A stretch of DNA of 64,000 nucleotides from Megachile rotundata (lineage: Eukaryota; Arthropoda; Insecta; Hymenoptera; Megachilidae), in NCBI RefSeq assembly GCF_050947335.1, contig NC_134993.1:13392001-13456000 (forward strand), read 5' to 3'. A model generated the notes under the pieces. That model was not told the DNA's origin, ran no database searches, and saw only the letters and a list, made by a program, of their open reading frames with translations. Shown piece after piece: positions 53,201 to 64,000 of the stretch (position 1 is its first letter; each line of letters begins with the position of its first letter). The translations under genes and the position numbers were made by a program.

Positions 53201-55611
53201 AAGATGCGGATGTTGACGAAAATATATCCGTGGACCGATTGAAACTTTACGCACTGATCGCTGGAGAACCACTCGTGTCCAGTAAACATGGTCATATTAA
53301 CGTTTGCGAGGGTCTCGATTGGAAAAGGGCACTAGCTGCGCATTTATGGTAACTTGTGTAAAATTTAGAGAGTACTTTCTAACATATACAGGGTGTCTCA
53401 CAACTAGGGTCTCTGAAGTAGGGAGTAGCTGAGGTGATTCTGAATAAAATTTCCCTTTGCAAAAGTGGGATTAGTACGCGTTGAAATACTACCCGTTAAA
53501 TATCTACGCGCTGGATTACTACACGCTGGATTATTACGCGTTGGATATCCACGCGCTGGATTACTACACTTTGCATTACTACGCGCTGGATTACTACGCG
53601 TTGGATATCCACGCGCTGGATTACTACACTTTGCATTACTACGCGCTGGATTACTACGCGTTGGATATCCACGCGCTGGATTACTACACTTTGCATTACT
53701 ACGCGCTGCACTACCACGCGTAGGATTACCACGGATTACATTATTACGCGTTGGATTACTACGCGCTGGATTACTACGCGTTGGATATCCACACGCTGGA
53801 TTACTACGCGTTAGATTACCACGTGTTGCATTATTACGCGTTGAATATGCATGCGTTGGATTACTACGCATTGGATATCCACACGCTGGATTACTACACG
53901 TTGCATTACAACGCGTTGGATTACCACGCATTGAATTACCACGCGTTGAATAACTACGCCTTATCCGAAGCTGCCGTTCTCGCGTCTGCGCATGCGCAAT
54001 CCTCGCACTCTCATTGGTCCGTGCTTTTTCTTAACAATTCAAAAACGGAGCTTCAAATTTTTGCAAATGGAAATCTTATTTAGAATCAGCTCTCCCTCAT
54101 TTCAGTAGTGAGATACTAAATACTAGTTGTGAGACACCCTGCATATTCTTTAAGCTAACGTACGTTGCATTGCAGGTATTTCTCGTCTCCGGTAGCTTCG
54201 ATAAGAGACGCTCTAGAGCAGTATGAGGAGGCCTTCGACCCAATCAAGAACGAATACCCTTATGCAGCAGCACCTACACCCGAATATAAAGGTGACCATT
54301 ACGAAATAGAAACAACTAACAACAAACCAATATACGATCTTTGTTTCCATCTGTTAAAATTATTTTGCACCGGTAATCATGCATTGGGAGAGCTTTTGAA
54401 TCCGGCTACACATACCGCTGATCCACTGGATTATAGGCTCAGGTATTTATAATATATACCTAAAGTTTGTGCCCAAAGTTGCATCAGAGAGTTTTCTAAT
54501 TATGTATCAATAATTAAACATTGTTCAATTACAGCTGGTTGGTGCAGCAGGTGCTGTTAGCTTTAGGTTACTCATATCTGTCGGAACACGTAGCGACTTT
54601 GACGCACATCAATTTCGCGACACAATTGGAGGCATATGGTCTCTGGCATTGGGCCATATTCGTGATGTTACACATAAAAGATGCTGGTAAAAGGAAGACT
54701 GCAGTAATGAGTTTATTGCAGCGTCATATCGAAATAGATGATATCGATGATTATGTGGAACAAGAAAAGTTTCTAAAGGAAGAGCTGGGTATACCCTCAA
54801 TATGGATTCACCGAGCCAAAGCTATGAAGAGTTGCTCGGCCAAGAGGTTAGCCTATTAAAGATATTTACTTAAGTATAGGTTGTCGGTTGATGTTAATTG
54901 TCCTCCTTTATTAGATACGGAAAAGCGGCATTTTACTTTATCAAAGCAGAGCAATGGGACACAGCTCATGAAATCATCATCGAGCACCTGGCAGCAGACG
55001 CTATAATAAACGGTATTGTCTTGAAAACCTAAAGGAAATTTTCTACAAAGTTATAGTGTTGAATTAATAATTTTCTTTTTATAGAAAATTATGAATATTT
55101 GTGTCACTTGTTACGTCCGTTGACACCTTTGAAACATAGCAGCACTATAAGCAAATGGTCTTGTCAAGGAGAACTACTTTGGGAATACATGGAAATAACG
55201 ATGGACATTGAATCCCTGTTACGAGGCGTTGATCCTCGCGGAATTAATTGTAAATTAGAATCAGTGAAACAGCGATTGAAGCAACTTTCTTATAACATTA
55301 ATCACTTCCCGTGCCCAACGGCTAAACACAGGTAGATCCGTTAATTTTATCTTAATCTTTCAGAAGTGATCAGTAAAAATTTCACTACTTCTGTTTCTGT
55401 GCATTACTTTGAAAACTGTGGCTTCCATTTCAGACTCTGTCAAGCGGAAATAGCAAAGAGGACATTACACTTGGCTAGAAGTTTGTTGCAATCGAACGGA
55501 TGTAAATCTACGTCGATTCTTCAGCTGGTGTCCCATTTGCCATTGCCAGAAGATTATGCCCAGCAGGAGCTTCGTCCCATCGTCAATCTACGCGTATATG
55601 AAAATATATAA
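47275..55611 (+). CDS. Nup98-96: Nup98-Nup96 nuclear pore precursor
   Basis: The polyprotein self-cleaves into Nup98 (FG nucleoporin, mRNA export) and Nup96 (Y-complex scaffold). ATG at 47275 (MFGQSGNTSF). FG/GLFG repeats occupy exons at about 47370-49616 (LFGS, PFGQ, GLFG). They are interrupted by the GLEBS motif at about 48042-48216 (VVKFTPVITTDSM; SMKEYESKCYEELRFEDY), which binds Rae1. The autoproteolytic domain spans about 50730-51245 (HFTVGRTGYGNVYFPDSFDI; HKEVIIYPDDEKKPPVGQGL), with the cleavage site DHFSKYGLSD at about 51237-51266 (cut between F and S). Nup96 follows: FGRKFKPSWGRGLTLLT, CEGLDWKRALAAHLW, ADPLDYRLSW, LEAYGLWHWAIFVMLHI and the end PLPEDYAQQELRPIV. TAA is at 55609-55611. 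A 58 bp intron (51554-51611) restores frame. The intron 53350-54174 holds a mobile element. Confidence 0.96.
53389..54141. mobile_element. Terminal-inverted-repeat element with internal tandem expansion
   Basis: Starts CAGGGTGTCTCACAACTA at 53389 and ends TAGTTGTGAGACACCCTG at 54141, with TA immediately before the left end. Sub-terminal blocks match the RhoGAP-intron copies (GTGATTCTGAATAAAATTTCCC; TTCAAAAACGGAGCTTCAAA). Between them lies a tandem array, listed separately, so this copy is 753 bp against 310 bp. It carries a perfect TGCGCATGCGCA at 53987-53998 next to CATTGGTCCG. Non-coding, inside a Nup98-96 intron. Confidence 0.88.
53476..53960. repeat. 15 bp tandem array with a 60 bp higher-order unit
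   Basis: About 32 copies of GCGCTGGATTACTAC-type 15-mers. At 53520-53700 they form a 60 bp higher-order unit present three times almost identically. Because 15 is divisible by three, several frames on both strands stay open for the full length (for example LDYYALDIHA). These frames are artefacts. Confidence 0.95.
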
Positions 55612-58600
55612 CGTTAAGCGTAGGGTTTTCGATGAAAATTTATGCCCGTCCCCAGGCATCCTTTCTTTTTTAGCTAGCGTAAATACCGTGAACTTTTACT
55701 CGCGAATCTTTGTATCAACGGTAATAGAAACAAGACATTAATGGTGATTATAACGATCGTGTTTAGTAGTATTAGCAATTATCATGTTTAATGACAAAAC
55801 AGCGAATGCTTATGCATTTATGATATTTCTAAATGTGCAAGGTAAATCTTAATCGTATAATCTATAATATCCGAAGATTAAACGATTTGTGTACTTTGCA
55901 AATGTCTCATTAATGCATGATCATCCGCTGTTCATTAATGACAGTAACAGCAACATGGTATCTAACCATAAGTAAACTTTGTAAGTAAGAATGTTTATGT
56001 TGTTATCTGAAATATTCTATATGGATTTTTGAAAAATAAGTAAATAAATGAAAAGCAAGAAAAATAAATAACTACGACCCTAAAAAAGTGGAACTTTTTC
56101 AACTTCATTATTCAATTAGATTATTTTTTTATTATTTATATATATGTATGCCCAAAGTTAGATACACTGTATTAGCTGTATGAAAAAACCTGTTTTCGTT
56201 AGATATATTTTTATATTCACGACGATTATGTATTACATATAAATAAACTTGTTGGCAGGATTTCTAAAATTACATGAATGCGACTTTCATCAAATTGTGA
56301 GACATCCCTGTAGCCGTGTAAAAAAAAGGCGAGCTCTATAACCATTCAGACATTCTACGAGCCAACAAGTACTTGTACATAAAATCAAATGTGGAACAAA
56401 AAGAAATTCGTTTGGAAAACCGAATAGGAGGCGAAAGCTAGAAAAGTTGTTAAAGTTTGCGGCAATAATTCTAAGAAGAAGAAAGAGGCTAGTAAATTGA
56501 GTTTGCAGGAAACCATAGATACACGTTAAATCAATGATGCCGAGCTTGCGCCCGGTTACAACTACTCGTATATATACGCGATGGCGCGAGGTCGTATCTC
56601 GTTCTCGCTAAGTCTGAACTTGTTCGTTGATCGTGCGCTTCTATTCTCTCCGACGTGGAACAGGAGTTTCTCTCCTTGACGCTGTTCTCCCGTCTTTGTT
56701 GCTTGCCGTATCTTGCAACCTTCACCTCCCACCACCTATTTTCGCGCCGCGAATCCAAAGCGTCCTTCCAGTTTTATTCCATTACGAATACTATCTTCTT
56801 CGATACTGCGAGTACTGCAAACAATAGCGTTTGAATTAATTCATTATCAGCGTCACTTTTCTTTTACTGATCATATAATATTAGTCACACACACACAATA
56901 TAGCACGCACAAGGTATAAAGCATGATCTAATAAACAAATTTGAGATTTTAGAAACTTAAGAATGTCGTATTGCAGTGTTATATATGATTGATGATTTGG
57001 AATTTAAGAATTTGGTAATTTGCAACTGTCAAAATTTGAGGCTGTAAAAAATTGCAAATTTAAATTGCGTCACAAGTGCGCATGCGCGTTGCCACTGGTT
57101 ACAAACTATGAGCGGACCAATGAAGAGTGCACGTGCGCAGAACGAGTGAAAATTGGTCGCACAATGAGCATGGTCTCTCGTTGAACAGGGTACACCATCG
57201 TCAACCTTAGCGTCGAGGTGCCGTCACCACCGTCATCCCTACCCCCAGCAGCACCCCCGGTACTATCGGCATCACCACCACCACTATATATTCTGGTTAC
57301 TACTACTCGGTGTTCGTCAACTGCCTACCTTTCCATTTCTCCGTCGGTTTAAGCGGGGTGGTAGCGAGTACACATGCTCACACCCTCTGGAATATCGTAA
57401 CTCTTGAAACATCCGAGTCCAGCGTAGACGTAGTAAGAGTAATGCGCGCGCGCCAACCAACCAAGCAGCCACCTTCGTTTCGAGTATAAAGCGATTCGTA
57501 CACCATCTTTGCTCGATTTTCATGAGAGAAAGTGTGATCGGAACGGACACGTGCACATTCGTTTATCTACGAGGAAAAATATAACGTGAATCTTCGCTGC
57601 GAATTCATTTCTTTCGTATAAAATATTGCGTCAGACGTCTACCGCGTTTAAATACCTGCTATTATTCTATCATATTTTCTTTCATTTCCTCCGCATTCAC
57701 CCCTTTGCTCTTACTCTCTCCGTCTCTATCTTCGTCTCTGTCCTCCTGCTTTCTCGTCTCTCTCTCTCTTTCCCCACCCCTTTTCACTACCAGTACTCCC
57801 TTATCCCACCCCCGTCCTTCATTCTTTTGGGTTCTGTGCGCGTTACGGTGTGAACATACTTGAGAGATCGCGCGACAAGGCGGTAATCGGTGGTGCAATC
57901 GTGAATCGTGCACAAACGAATCGCGTCCAAAGAGCATCGAACGATGTCTACTTCGTTCGCAAATGGGAAAATATGCGTCCACGTTGAAAGAATACGATAA
58001 TAAAGAGGAACGGTGATTTATCCGGCGGGTAAAGTGACGTAGGATCGTTTTTCTACTTTTTCTTACCTAAGCCTTCGTCGTACGAGCGATCGGTCGATCG
58101 GGTGGTTCATGTACGTTCAAGATATCTTTCTGAGACGATTCGATCGTTAGAGAAGCTGAAAAACGTCTACGAAGAAAAACTGCGCGTAAAGTGAATCGTT
58201 ACGTCTCGAATTCGTCTCCTTGACATCTCGCGAAATGTCTTAGCTTCGTTACATTCGTGACCGTGACCATGGTTATTTTCGTAGCAATTTCATAACGTTA
58301 AGAAGATTTCCGTCTGTAATAAAGTTGTACGGAAAAGGATTACGAGAATACGTGAACGAGTGCGGAAGAAGAAGGGGAACGGTACGTGTGAATTTCTTCG
58401 TACTAGCGTAACAAATTCGTGTCATGTACGTACACGTAAATGCATATATAGGTTCGCGTATTATGTATATGCAAGGATAAACAAGATTTCATCGAAACGG
58501 TAAATTCACGCACGTAACGCTGACTCGCGTGCTCCGGTCGATCGATCGCTACTACGAGGGAGCGGTAAGACTAATTCTTTTCGTGAAGTAACGTTGGATT

Positions 58601-58684
58601 AACGCGTACGTTTCTCTTAAAAGATTGCTTGGTTCGCTTCGTCGTTTGCACGCATCTCGATTGGTCATCAAAAGCGTCGAAACA
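55612..58684. other. Nup98-96 3-prime flank and alpha2-delta 5-prime region
   Basis: The first 700 bp probably hold the Nup98-96 3-prime UTR, with AATAAA-like signals at about 56040-56070. The rest is intergenic, then promoter and 5-prime UTR of the next gene. A decayed TTGTGAGACATCCCTGTA at about 56294-56311 resembles one end of the terminal-inverted-repeat family. Open frames at 57317-57982 show only low-complexity or pyrimidine-rich content. Confidence 0.45.
57077..57088. promoter_or_regulatory. NRF1/Ewg-like palindrome TGCGCATGCGCG
   Basis: Fits the NRF-1 consensus YGCGCAYGCGCR exactly and lies about 35 bp from a GGACCAATGA CCAAT box, about 1.6 kb upstream of the alpha2-delta start. The same pair of motifs occurs in the mobile elements of this window, so it could be promoter sequence or an old element. 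Confidence 0.4.
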
Positions 58685-61600
58685 ATGTTTCTGTCCGTTG
58701 GAAAGCTCGTCCACTACGGAGTGTTGTTACTACTATGGATCCGATCGAGTTATCAACAGGAAGAGGATATACCTCACAACGAGTAAGTACAAAGTGCTAC
58801 TTTATCGCAATGTATCGTACATTACAATGCATGCATAAAATAGACATGTTAAAAGAACCCAACCATTGAAAGGGCGTGGGTATTTTGTCAAAAGTCCAAA
58901 TAAAATCGCACAAACAAGTCGAAATTAAACAAGTACATTCATTCATCGTCGTATAGTCACAATTTTCATGAACGTGCAAATCGCGAAAAGTATACGAAAA
59001 AATGGAACATTTAATATTCTTGCTTTTCACCAATGAACAAACGAATGGGAGGGGCAAAATTATGAACGAAATATTACGTTATCCGAGCGAAAAAAATGCA
59101 GGGGATTATAAAGGCCGCGAGCCGTTTAATCGTTCAGGTGTTTGTATGGTAAGCGCCTAAAGGTAGAACAAAAAATACCGATGCTTTCGGAAATTTGAAG
59201 CAAAACTACGATACGAGGAATGAACGCAGGCGCATACCGAGTTACGCATACACAGTCGATTAACGAAAATCACAATCGACACGTATGCGTACACGTAACC
59301 GATGCAGTGTGAGTGCGTGAGTGCGTGCGTGAGTGCGTGCGCACGTGAGAATGCATATACGTACATACACGCTGTATCAATGATGCTCATCGCGTAAACT
59401 AAACGCAACGTGCAAAATAGTTGACGTTGATTTGTGGAATATCGAGCAATGTTGATCGCTGATTGGCTCAGATTGATCGTGTTACGAGATCACCCATCAT
59501 CCATACAAATGGAGGGTAACGAGTTTCTAATTATACAAGTGCATACTTCGAAATAAACATCGGAAGCAAAAACAGTGATGCAGGTAAACCATGTGTCCGA
59601 CAGGCACTGATATACACGGTGCGATTATTTAAATCTGAAAATGTAGTAGTTTTTAAATTAATAAATTTGATTTGGCGATTCGAAAATTATAACCTTAGAA
59701 TTTTTTTAAACTGTCAGTGTACCGTTAGGGTGCGCGCGCAAGTTAACTATTGCTAATTGAAAGTTTGAAGCGATTCAAAAACAGTATGATTTTCTTTCTT
59801 CATTTTACAGGGTGAAAAACTGGGCGTTAAAGTTTGGCGTAGATCTATGGGAGTTTGGCAAACAAGTCACAAAAATGAGCGAAATACAAAGGGTAAGATA
59901 ATCATTTTCTAAGAATAACAGAAATACTTTTTTCGATGAAAATTTCGAGGTTCTAAAAAGTGGTGTTTTTTGAAAATAAATTATTTTGTCGATACTTATA
60001 GAAATATCACGACATGGGGGCAGAGTTCGGAAGAAAAGATGGTCTTGTCTTAGTTCGAGAAATGGCGGCGGAGGTGAAAAATATGCTGGATTTCAAAATG
60101 AACGCCGTTATGGTAAGAAAAGCGGTCGTACTATGTACGCACATACATACATCGAATTCGACCAGTTTTCAATACACGATCATCGAATTTTAGAGGTTAG
60201 TGGAAAGCGCTGAACAAGCGGCAGTATCGGCACCTAGGGATGGAAACGTGTCACCAAAGTATTACGCTTCTCAACGATTCGACGCCACCTTTACTGGAGA
60301 TGGAAGAACGTGGACCGGTCAAGAATCCTTCCTATCTTCTAATCGTCATTTCGATCACTTAGCCGTGAACGCTACTCTATCAACGGTTTTATTACCTGCC
60401 GGGGTGAAAGATGTCGGTAAGCAAAAACAAAGAGGTCTAAATAATTAATTTAACATCCTATGATACAATTCTGTTTTCAATTCTACCATATAGTATTTTT
60501 ATACATACGTTTTCAGATGCAGAAGTAGCAGCTGCAATCCAGTGGAGTGAATATCTGGATCTATTATTCGTTAATAATTATGAAAGCGATCCTTCGTTAT
60601 CCTGGCAGTACTATGGAGCAACATCAGGATTCCTACGTCGTTTCCCTGGTAATATTTTATCACGAATTAACAATACCCTGAACGATCGGTAAACCTAAAT
60701 GTAACTTTTCAGCTATATCTTGGCCACCGATCAATCACCGAGCTGGCGGTGCATCAAAAAATGTGAATCGAGTCGTCCGAGACGTGTACGACTTCCGTAT
60801 TTCTCAGTGGTTCGTTGGAGCCGCGAACAGTCCCAAAGATTTGGCTATATTAATTGACGTGGACTGCTACGCTTCCGAAAGAAACAAACGTCTGACAGTA
60901 ACCACCGTTAAAACCATACTCGACACCTTGGGCCCTGATGATTATGTCAACGTCTATCGATACGGGGATACCGCTGAGGAGATCGTGCAATGCTTCAAGG
61001 ATAGCTTGGTGCAAGCGTCGCCGGAAAATCTGCACGAGTTGAAAATGGCGACCAGTTCGATGAAACACGAGGAAACTCCGACAAATATATCAGCAGCCCT
61101 CGCGACCGCTTTCGAGATTCTTCACAGATACAATAGGACGGGCCAAGGGAGTCAATGCAATCAAGCTATTATGCTGATCACCGCTGATAACGCAGGCTTG
61201 CCTACAGAGGTCATAAAACGGTACAACTGGCCACATATGCCTGTGCGCATCTTCACGTATCTCATCGGTGGCGACAAGAGCGAGGAACTGAGAAGCACTG
61301 CTTGCGCCAACAAAGGTATTGAAATCTGTGGATCAACGTTAACTAAGCACCACTGGTCCAACACTTCACATTTCTTTTCGTTGCTTTTTAGGATTCTACG
61401 CGAGAATCACTGATCTGGAAGACATCAAGAGCAAAGTTTTTGAGTATGTTAAAGTACTTGCGCGACCTATGGTACTTTACCAACATGACCACCCTATACA
61501 TTGGAGCCCGGTGTACGTTGGCGGAAAGGTATTAAGGAATTTTTCACTCATTTCATCAGTGGCCATAGTGTGACATAGAAATTATTTGCAAACACTTGTA

Positions 61601-63391
61601 AAATTTGGGGATGTGGAGAATTATAAGATTGTTCTTGATTGTGTTTTAGAGTGGCAGATATGGCAAAGAAAACGTTGGACAGTTAATGACCTCGGTTACA
61701 GCTCCCATTTTAGATCGTCGAAATCATACGGTAAGCGAATTTTATTTTTCACAGTTTTGATAAAAGGTTTCATTGTAATATTATTTACAGGTGAAAACGG
61801 CTAACTTGTTGGGTATCGTGGGTACAGATGTGCCAATTGAAGAAATTCAGAAACTGGTCCCTCCTTACAAGGTATACATTAAACTATTAACATTAACAGC
61901 ATTAGCTTCCTATTTTACAATATCAATTCTATTGGTTCATAGTTGGGTGTGAACGGATACTCCTTTATCGTCGACAATAACGGTCGTGTCTTGTACCATC
62001 CGGATCTACGACCACTGGTGAGTAATTATAAAAAAACTCGTTCGAGCAAGAAAAACAGAAAACTACTGAGAACTTGCTGACTCAATCATTTATATTTTTA
62101 ATGCAGCCAGGAAACGTGGACGTAAGTAGATCCTAAATGTTAATAAATTATTCTTGTAAAAATAGAATCTTGTATTAACAAAAGATATTATTATAGTACG
62201 AAGAAACGTTAAAGCCTACGTACATTAGCGTGGACTTGTCAGAAGTCGAACTGGCAGAATATGATGGACCGTTGCACCCACTGAACAATTCTCTTCTTCT
62301 GGATGTAAGTGTCTCTAATTTCGTTACTTTGAACCTCTTCTATTGTTACTCTGTTTTTCAGCTAAGACACGACATGATCGATCAGAAAGAGGGAGAGACC
62401 GATTTTGCGATTAAAATTCACTACGATGACATGGTGAGTGAAAGTTAAAAGCGCTCGGTGTTTCATACTCCGTTCACCCATTACCCTGCGCCTCTTCCTT
62501 TTCGATGCTTTTTCGGGTTCAACTTGTGCTCCATTTTGTCAAAGATTTATCGACGATCAAGCGACGTACGTTTACTTTCCTTGCGAATGTTCGCTTATTC
62601 GTTGATAAAAGGGAGCAGAATACTGATAAATACTACTTGTTAATTTTATCATGGAAAGTAGTGAATCACTATATTTTTCACGTCCCGACTTCTAATCACG
62701 CATTATCATATTATTCGCCATGTTATTTAACGTAGATGCTTTTATTTCTGTTGATGCGCACACACACACATACACACAGAGACGAGTTACCATAAGACGG
62801 CACAATTACTTTTATAAGCCGATAGAAGGAACACCGTTTTCATTGGGATTAGCATTGCCCGAGGGTTACGGCATGTTTGAACTGTTGGCCGAACAAGAAA
62901 TCAAACATGCTATAATAAATGGTAAGTTCACTGCTAACTGTAGGGAGGATGGGCCGGTGAAAGAAATACTAATAAATATTTCATGAACGTTTTGCAGTAA
63001 CCGAATATTTTAAGGGAAATAATTGGAAGGTGCATCCCGATTGGGTATACTGTGAATATAGTTCGGCTTCTGAGAAATGGTTCTCCTCCCCCGAGGAACG
63101 CGTTCTCCATTTTTTGGCACGAACGCGCAGACCGGGGTGGAAATGGATGTCCTTGAGACCAAGGAGTCCGAGCTCGCATCATAAACAAGCGAGCAAGCCT
63201 GACAAAGATGCGTATTACTGTAAGTGGTGTAATAATTGCATTCACAAATAGTGAATCACTATTATAGTTTGAAGTATAATTGATTTCCCTTCACAGGCGA
63301 CAAAAGGTTAGTGCAGTCCCTTGTGTTAGATGCCTTGGTTACCGACGGCTTCGATAAAAGAGGTGCAGTGCATAAAGAAGATAATCAAAGG
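58685..63391 (+). CDS. Voltage-gated calcium channel alpha2-delta subunit, 3-prime incomplete
   Basis: Extracellular auxiliary subunit that promotes surface delivery of voltage-gated calcium channels. ATG at 58685; a hydrophobic signal peptide (YGVLLLLWIRSS) ends in exon 58685-58782. The next exons fit in phase: EVKNWALKFGVDLWEFGKQV at about 59811-59893, then KYHDMGAEFGRKDGL from about 60001, the VWA N-terminal domain up to 60650 and VWA in exon about 60711-61315 (AILIDVDCYASERNKR; TPTNISAALATAFEIL). The Cache-like part is at about 61650-62290 (LLGIVGTDVPIEEIQKLVPP; GYSFIVDNNGRVLYHPDLRP). Later exons: RHNYFYKPIEGTPFSLGLAL near 62790-62920, HPDWVYCEY near 63030, and LVQSLVLDALVTDGF at about 63300-63391. 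The usual DxSxS MIDAS motif is changed. The delta portion and C-terminal anchor are not visible, so the gene continues past the right edge or ends in exons that could not be assigned. Which insect alpha2-delta paralogue it is remains open. Confidence 0.9.
59300..59350. repeat. GTGAGTGCGTGC microsatellite
   Basis: Short tandem run of GTGAGTGC / GTGCGTGC in the first large intron of the alpha2-delta gene. Confidence 0.7.
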
Positions 63392-64000
63392 TAAGCAGCT
63401 CGTAAGTGGACTTCACGGATGCATGTCCTCCATATTCGGGCACTTATATATTATATATATTATATATATAATTAAATGAATATATATATACGTATATATT
63501 ATGTATAGTGTGGAAATATTGACAATGCACCGCAATGCACTGCAATGCACAAAAGAGCACGCGGTATTTTTACGCACCGATTTAATCGATTATCTTAACG
63601 GATAGAGTAATGCGTACCGTTGCCTCTGTTTTTATTTTGCCGTTGTCTCGCATAGCCGTGTCGCCAACGAAATCGCGAATATCAAGGTTTCTGCCGATAA
63701 AGAATATGAAGAAGAAATTAACAGCGCAGAAAGGAAGAGTAATAAGTCATGAACAGATGAAGAAGGGAAGAAACAGAGGAAACAAGACAAATACCTAATC
63801 AATAAACCACCCCAACGGAGAATTATTTTAGATGCTTGGACATCAATTGTGGTGCAACTCTGTTTTTGCATTGGATTTTAATTCAAAGTACAACGAATAT
63901 ATAGGTGTGATTAAAAAAGCCATGGAACAAGAAGAAGAAGAAAAGAATGAAGAGGCGAAGAGAAACTGATTTAAGGTTATCAAGCTAGTCAAATGTAGGT
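63392..64000. other. Unassigned right edge: alpha2-delta intron and possible exons
   Basis: A TA dinucleotide run lies at about 63445-63505. Acceptor-like sites occur at about 63654 (CGCATAG|CCGTG) and 63831 (TATTTTAG|ATGC). The latter opens a frame ending KKAMEQEEEEKNEEAKRN and TGA at about 63970. Neither resembles the expected delta region, so they may be chance frames or an isoform-specific tail. Confidence 0.3.

Noticed and set aside
53404..54083. Long open frames on both strands (ALDYYALDIH, ARSNPARGYPT and similar)
   Set aside because: They arise from the 15 bp tandem array inside a mobile element within a Nup98-96 intron; no start, splice or domain support.
56294..56311. Sequence TTGTGAGACATCCCTGTA resembling a mobile-element end
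   Set aside because: Only one end is visible, with no sub-terminal match, so it is not called as a copy.
57626..57982. Overlapping frames in pyrimidine-rich DNA upstream of alpha2-delta
   Set aside because: Low-complexity CTCTCT sequence explains the open frames; probably 5-prime UTR or promoter.

Overview
The window is nuclear DNA of an insect, most likely an aculeate hymenopteran such as a bee. This is inferred from AT-rich non-coding DNA, short GT-AG introns, a fused Nup98-Nup96 gene and insect-type white, Msh4, RhoGAP19D-like and Pi3K92E-like proteins. Species cannot be named from the sequence alone. All genes are multi-exon; no rRNA, tRNA, CRISPR array or prokaryotic operon was seen.

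Layout, left to right. 114-2372 (-): nine-finger C2H2 zinc-finger gene, possibly continuing past the left edge. 3025-4325: 1.3 kb near-perfect palindrome built from about 190 bp units carrying CTCF-like motifs. 4676-9061 (-): meiotic MutS homologue Msh4 with a long Ser-rich tail. 10198-22989 (-): large PDZ-PH-RhoGAP protein of the RhoGAP19D/ARHGAP21-23 type; one of its introns holds two copies of a small terminal-inverted-repeat element and a candidate alternative exon. 22990-27172: non-coding, with an overlapping TATCGATA cluster. 27173-30270 (-): white-family ABCG half-transporter. 32537-37735 (-): white itself, with introns unusually full of minisatellites. 38856-45281 (-): class IA PI3-kinase catalytic subunit p110. 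42760-44331 (+): a Spindly-like dynein adaptor nested antisense in a p110 intron. 47275-55611 (+): Nup98-Nup96 precursor with FG repeats, GLEBS motif and the HFS autoproteolytic site; one intron holds a third copy of the terminal-inverted-repeat element, swollen by a 15/60 bp tandem array. 58685 to the right edge (+): calcium-channel alpha2-delta subunit with an altered MIDAS motif, incomplete here.

The genes do not form one pathway. The functional groupings are: two adjacent half-transporters of the pigment/urate ABCG family, which are known to work as heterodimers; two cell-division factors (Msh4 in meiosis, Spindly at the kinetochore); and housekeeping or signalling genes. The least ordinary structures are the palindrome with CTCF-like sites, the nested Spindly gene with a GC-AG intron exactly at its dynactin-binding motif, the phase-compatible alternative exon of the RhoGAP gene, and the repeat-swollen mobile element inside Nup98-96. 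Exon limits marked 'about' were read by eye from splice signals.
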